Assembly (NCBI RefSeq): GCF_000327385.1
Contig: NW_008710807.1
Coordinates: 517,789-581,788, forward strand
Source of the DNA: Lottia gigantea
Lineage: Eukaryota; Mollusca; Gastropoda; Lottiidae
Direction: 5' to 3'
Length of the DNA stretch: 64,000 nt
In this document: positions 61,377 through 64,000 of the stretch, piece by piece
Position numbering within the stretch: the first letter of the stretch is position 1
Layout: the number at the start of each line of letters is the position of its first letter
Position numbers and translations under genes: made by a program
Notes under the pieces: model-generated
The model's input: only the letters and a program-made list of their open reading frames with translations
Database searches by the model: none
Told to the model about the DNA's origin: nothing

Positions 61377-61610
61377 TAACAACGCTCTATCAGTTTGGCC
61401 TAATGTAATAATGACGTTATAATATCATGACTCACTTAAATAATGACGATATAATGACGTTATACCAACATGATCTACTTTAATAATGACGTTAAACCAA
61501 CATGATCTACTTTAATAATGACGTTATACCAACATGACCTACAATTAATAACAACGTTATAACAGCATGACCTACTTTGATAACGTCGTAACGACATGGC
61601 GCACTTATGT
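61377..61610. repeat. 33-bp tandem array rich in TGACGTTA
   Basis: About seven copies of a unit close to TAATAATGACGTTATACCAACATGATCTACTTT, most with an ATGACGTTA core, an imperfect CRE/ATF-like half site. The array ends about 1.2 kb before the bestrophin start codon. Confidence 0.8.
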
Positions 61611-62769
61611 CGTAATAAATTCATGCCCTTTTATGATAGTTCCTTACGATGACCTGATCAAAGAACGCAGCATTTGGCACTATGGTTCAGTGGCATATTA
61701 ACGTAAACGAATGAGGATTACAAAGATATTTCACAGTGGTAACAAACAATCAACGAAAATTTCCCTAGCCCTTCCTTATAACGTAACAAAGTGGCTAATA
61801 CTTTTGGGTGATTATTGTCGCGATTATGTTTGAAATCATGAGGATTATCTAGGCTCATCTGATCAACGACTTAATTTGACTTTTTGATCCGTTCTGGAAT
61901 TAGGAATAGCCCTAATGATTATGACCAGGGATTTGCAAGTCTGGAAGTCTCGATCTAGATATCACGCGTACTGCCAAAAGCAGCTATTAGAGGCTAGACA
62001 ACAGTTTCCGGTCCGAACAGTTGACCATGGTTATGTAAAATTCGGGCTATCATACCATATCAATTGGCAGATATCTTAGAGACCAGCTTATGACTGTTGT
62101 GACTAAGGTAAGAGGTGACTCCTTCAAGGGATATTGTAGCCTAAATATTTTCTTTACCAGCCGATAGAAAAAATAGAGCTGAGCTTGATTTCAAATATCC
62201 GTATACTCTTTTCTCACTCTATCACTCATATCCGTTTAGGCGTTTAGTCCACGCTAAGTTTATGTTGAATTCCGGGAGAACCCGGATACGATTCTCAAAA
62301 GAACTACGGGTAGCTGAAATTGAGTTCTATCAGCCATTGTTAATCAAGTATTTATTTCGAAACACCTGATGTTACTTCTCGTTTGAGGAGTCCTTTCCAT
62401 GCAATTGCTCCCTGCTCATTCATGCTTTCGACCAGATTTTTAATTAACGAAATTGTTTTGCATGTGCGGATTTATTGATTAGACGACTGTGTAGCTCTTT
62501 AAAGAGACAAATACGCCATTTTTTGACCAATCGTACCTTAGTCTCACAAACGGGCAATATATTTTCACAACTTACTGTCGAAATTTGGGCCTTTAAATCC
62601 ATGTGTGTCCAGAATTATCGACTCGTCTTTTTACATATATATTCTACACTTGAATCAACTCCCAAAATTGCGCATTTCCCTTTAAATAAGTTTCGTTTAT
62701 ATTCTAGAAACCACCTGGTACCGCCTTCAAAACATTCCAAAATCAAACGAGAAGTAAAGTTTCTCAGCA

Positions 62770-63830
62770 ATGACTATAATATACCAATATAAAGTAGCCA
62801 CTACATCACTGGGTGGTTTTGTTAAATTATTAGCAGCATGGCGAGGCAGTGTGTATAAACTAATGTTTAAAGAAATGATGATATTTGGTGGAGCGTATAC
62901 ACTCATTAGTATTACATATCGACTAGGCTTATCTTTAGAACAGAAACTGTAAGTACAACATAATCTGTAATTATACTGCCCGAATGGCTGCCCCCTCTGC
63001 ACCCACCCCCTTCCCCCTTAAGTGTCCCAGATACACATACAAAGTTTAGAAAACCTCTTTGCAATCCATTTGGGTAGGTTTAAGAGGTCAGAAGTGGACA
63101 TCCAGTTGACTATCAGAAGCACCAGCTGTGGCACCTCTGATGACAAATTATGTTTATTTTCAGAATTTTTGAGAAGATAGTCCAACACTGTGATACCTAT
63201 ACAAGTCTTATTCCAGTATCTTTTGTCCTCGGTTTTTATGTGTCGTTTGTTGTAAAGAGATGGTGGGAACAGTTCATGAACGTTCCGTGGCCTGACAGGT
63301 AACGTTTCTTATTGCTTTATACACACACCATTCCAATTTTTAGTCAGACGTCTGTGGTTCTTGCAATTCCACTTAAACTATGCGTTGTATGGCGTCACTA
63401 TCGCAGAGGTCTTTATAACTATCAAAAGCGGCTTTTGCTATAGTGACGTCATGAAACGCTTCGTGTTAGTAGAACCACAGACGTCTAAATCGATGTCTAC
63501 AGTGTCCCAAATACACATAAAAAGCTTAGAAAAACTCTTTACATTCCCTTTAACATAAGGGTTTAGGTTCTAGTTCTTGGATATTTTTGCTGGATGTATT
63601 GTGTAATGAATACCTCATCTACCAAGATACATGTATATAGCAATAAAGCTTTTTATCTTGCAGAACGTTGTTTATAATGAATACATACCTACATAGTGAT
63701 GATGACAGAGCGAGAATTATGAGAAGAACTGTAGCTAGATATATGTTATTAAGTTTAATCATTATTACCAGATCTGTCAGTGTGGCGGTGATGAAGAGAT
63801 TCCCTTCCACGGATCATATTATACAGGCAG
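62770..63830 (+). CDS. BEST: Bestrophin, first three coding exons (gene continues past the window)
   Basis: Bestrophins are pentameric calcium-activated anion channels of plasma or inner membranes. Exons 62770-62948, 63164-63298 and 63664-63830 join in frame to about 160 residues of the usual conserved core of about 350; the donor GTAAAT at 63831 shows that the gene continues to the right. The start [17 protein letters not shown] matches the family N-terminus. WRGSVYK lies in the first helix region. The neck sequence [10 protein letters not shown] places Ile76, Phe80 and Phe84 at the same numbers as the gate residues of human BEST1. FMNVPWPDR and [13 protein letters not shown] follow. The vertebrate paralogue cannot be chosen, since invertebrate bestrophins expanded separately. 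A CAG just before the ATG (62764-62766, after TTTCT) could be the acceptor of a leader intron. Intron 2 contains a MITE. Confidence 0.95.
63323..63553. mobile_element. TTAA/CRE palindromic MITE in bestrophin intron 2
   Basis: The left arm, truncated at its outer end (CCAATTTTTAGTCAGACGTCTGTGGTTC), faces a right arm (ATAGTGACGTCATGAAACGC, TGACGTCA at 63444-63451; GAACCACAGACGTCTAAAT) that ends TTTACATTCCCTTTAA, with TTAA at 63550-63553. A detached end fragment of the family lies in intron 1 at about 63002-63075. Confidence 0.7.
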
Positions 63831-64000
63831 GTAAATCCAATTGACTCGACAATTTCTGTCTTTGTAAAGCTAATTTGGGCGTGAAACTCACTTATGATTG
63901 ATATACTTCCTCATGTGAATAGTTCATTCATGTGAATAGGTGCGACCAAAGTTTTGCCAATATGTCGTTTTGGATTTCGGGTTTCGCTTTGCGGCTCGAT

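Larger units (their letters stand above)
54936..62769. other. Intergenic between divergent BTG and bestrophin genes
   Basis: No supported gene in about 7.8 kb. It holds an 18-bp array (55155-55640), a repeat of about 95 bp (56374-56578), a MITE with CGAAACATCTGCCTCT ends (57060-57430), a poly-C run (57940-57956), half of a TTAA/CRE MITE (58995-59120), two pairs of local duplications (about 59422-59562 and 59640-59810) and a 33-bp array (61377-61610). Confidence 0.5.

Noticed and set aside
62475-62792. 105-codon open frame upstream of bestrophin
   Set aside because: It overlaps the bestrophin start in another frame and shows no domain; probably chance.
1-64000. Retroviral, LTR or Polinton fossils
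   Set aside because: I searched the frames for capsid, polymerase, integrase and envelope-like stretches and for long terminal repeats and recognised none.

Overview
The window looks like nuclear DNA of an invertebrate animal, most likely a lophotrochozoan and perhaps a mollusc. The base composition is AT-rich. Genes are split by AT-rich introns with GT..AG borders, orthologues of vertebrate single-copy genes are easily recognised, and short non-autonomous repeats (tRNA-derived SINEs and several palindromic MITE families) fill the space between genes. The mollusc placement is inference from gene and repeat style, not from a marker gene.

Layout, left to right. 1-7656: gene-free, repeat-bearing. 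7711-8574 (+): one-exon protein of ten C2H2 zinc fingers. 8640-13280: gene-free. 13471-18196 (+): coatomer subunit delta (ARCN1), ten exons, with one apparent missing base in exon 9. 18222-24005: intergenic, between two genes that meet tail to tail. 24006-39054 (-): ABCG1/ABCG4-type half transporter, thirteen coding exons that join in frame to 718 residues. 39140-43770: its upstream region. 43780-44061: an unassigned, coding-like patch. 45460-46833 (+): DNAAF11/LRRC6, a cilium dynein-arm assembly factor, here without introns. 46890-52770: gene-free. 52779-53904 (-): BTG3/4-type antiproliferative protein, two coding exons. 54930-62769: intergenic, with three tandem arrays. 62770 onward (+): the first three coding exons of a bestrophin chloride channel, which runs off the right edge.

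The genes do unrelated jobs: COPI vesicle transport, sterol/lipid export, cilium assembly, mRNA decay and cell-cycle control, anion conductance. Nothing suggests a cluster or operon. No retroviral, LTR or Polinton-like coding sequence was recognised.

The most striking observations concern repeats meeting genes. In the ABCG gene two separate tandem arrays (9 x 49 bp and 5 x 21 bp) are multiplied copies of an intron/exon border, so each array repeats the splice acceptor many times ahead of the acceptor that keeps the reading frame. A palindromic MITE family with TTAA ends carries a perfect TGACGTCA (CRE) site in its arms and is scattered through the window. The ARCN1 single-base gap and the intronless DNAAF11 are the other items worth checking.
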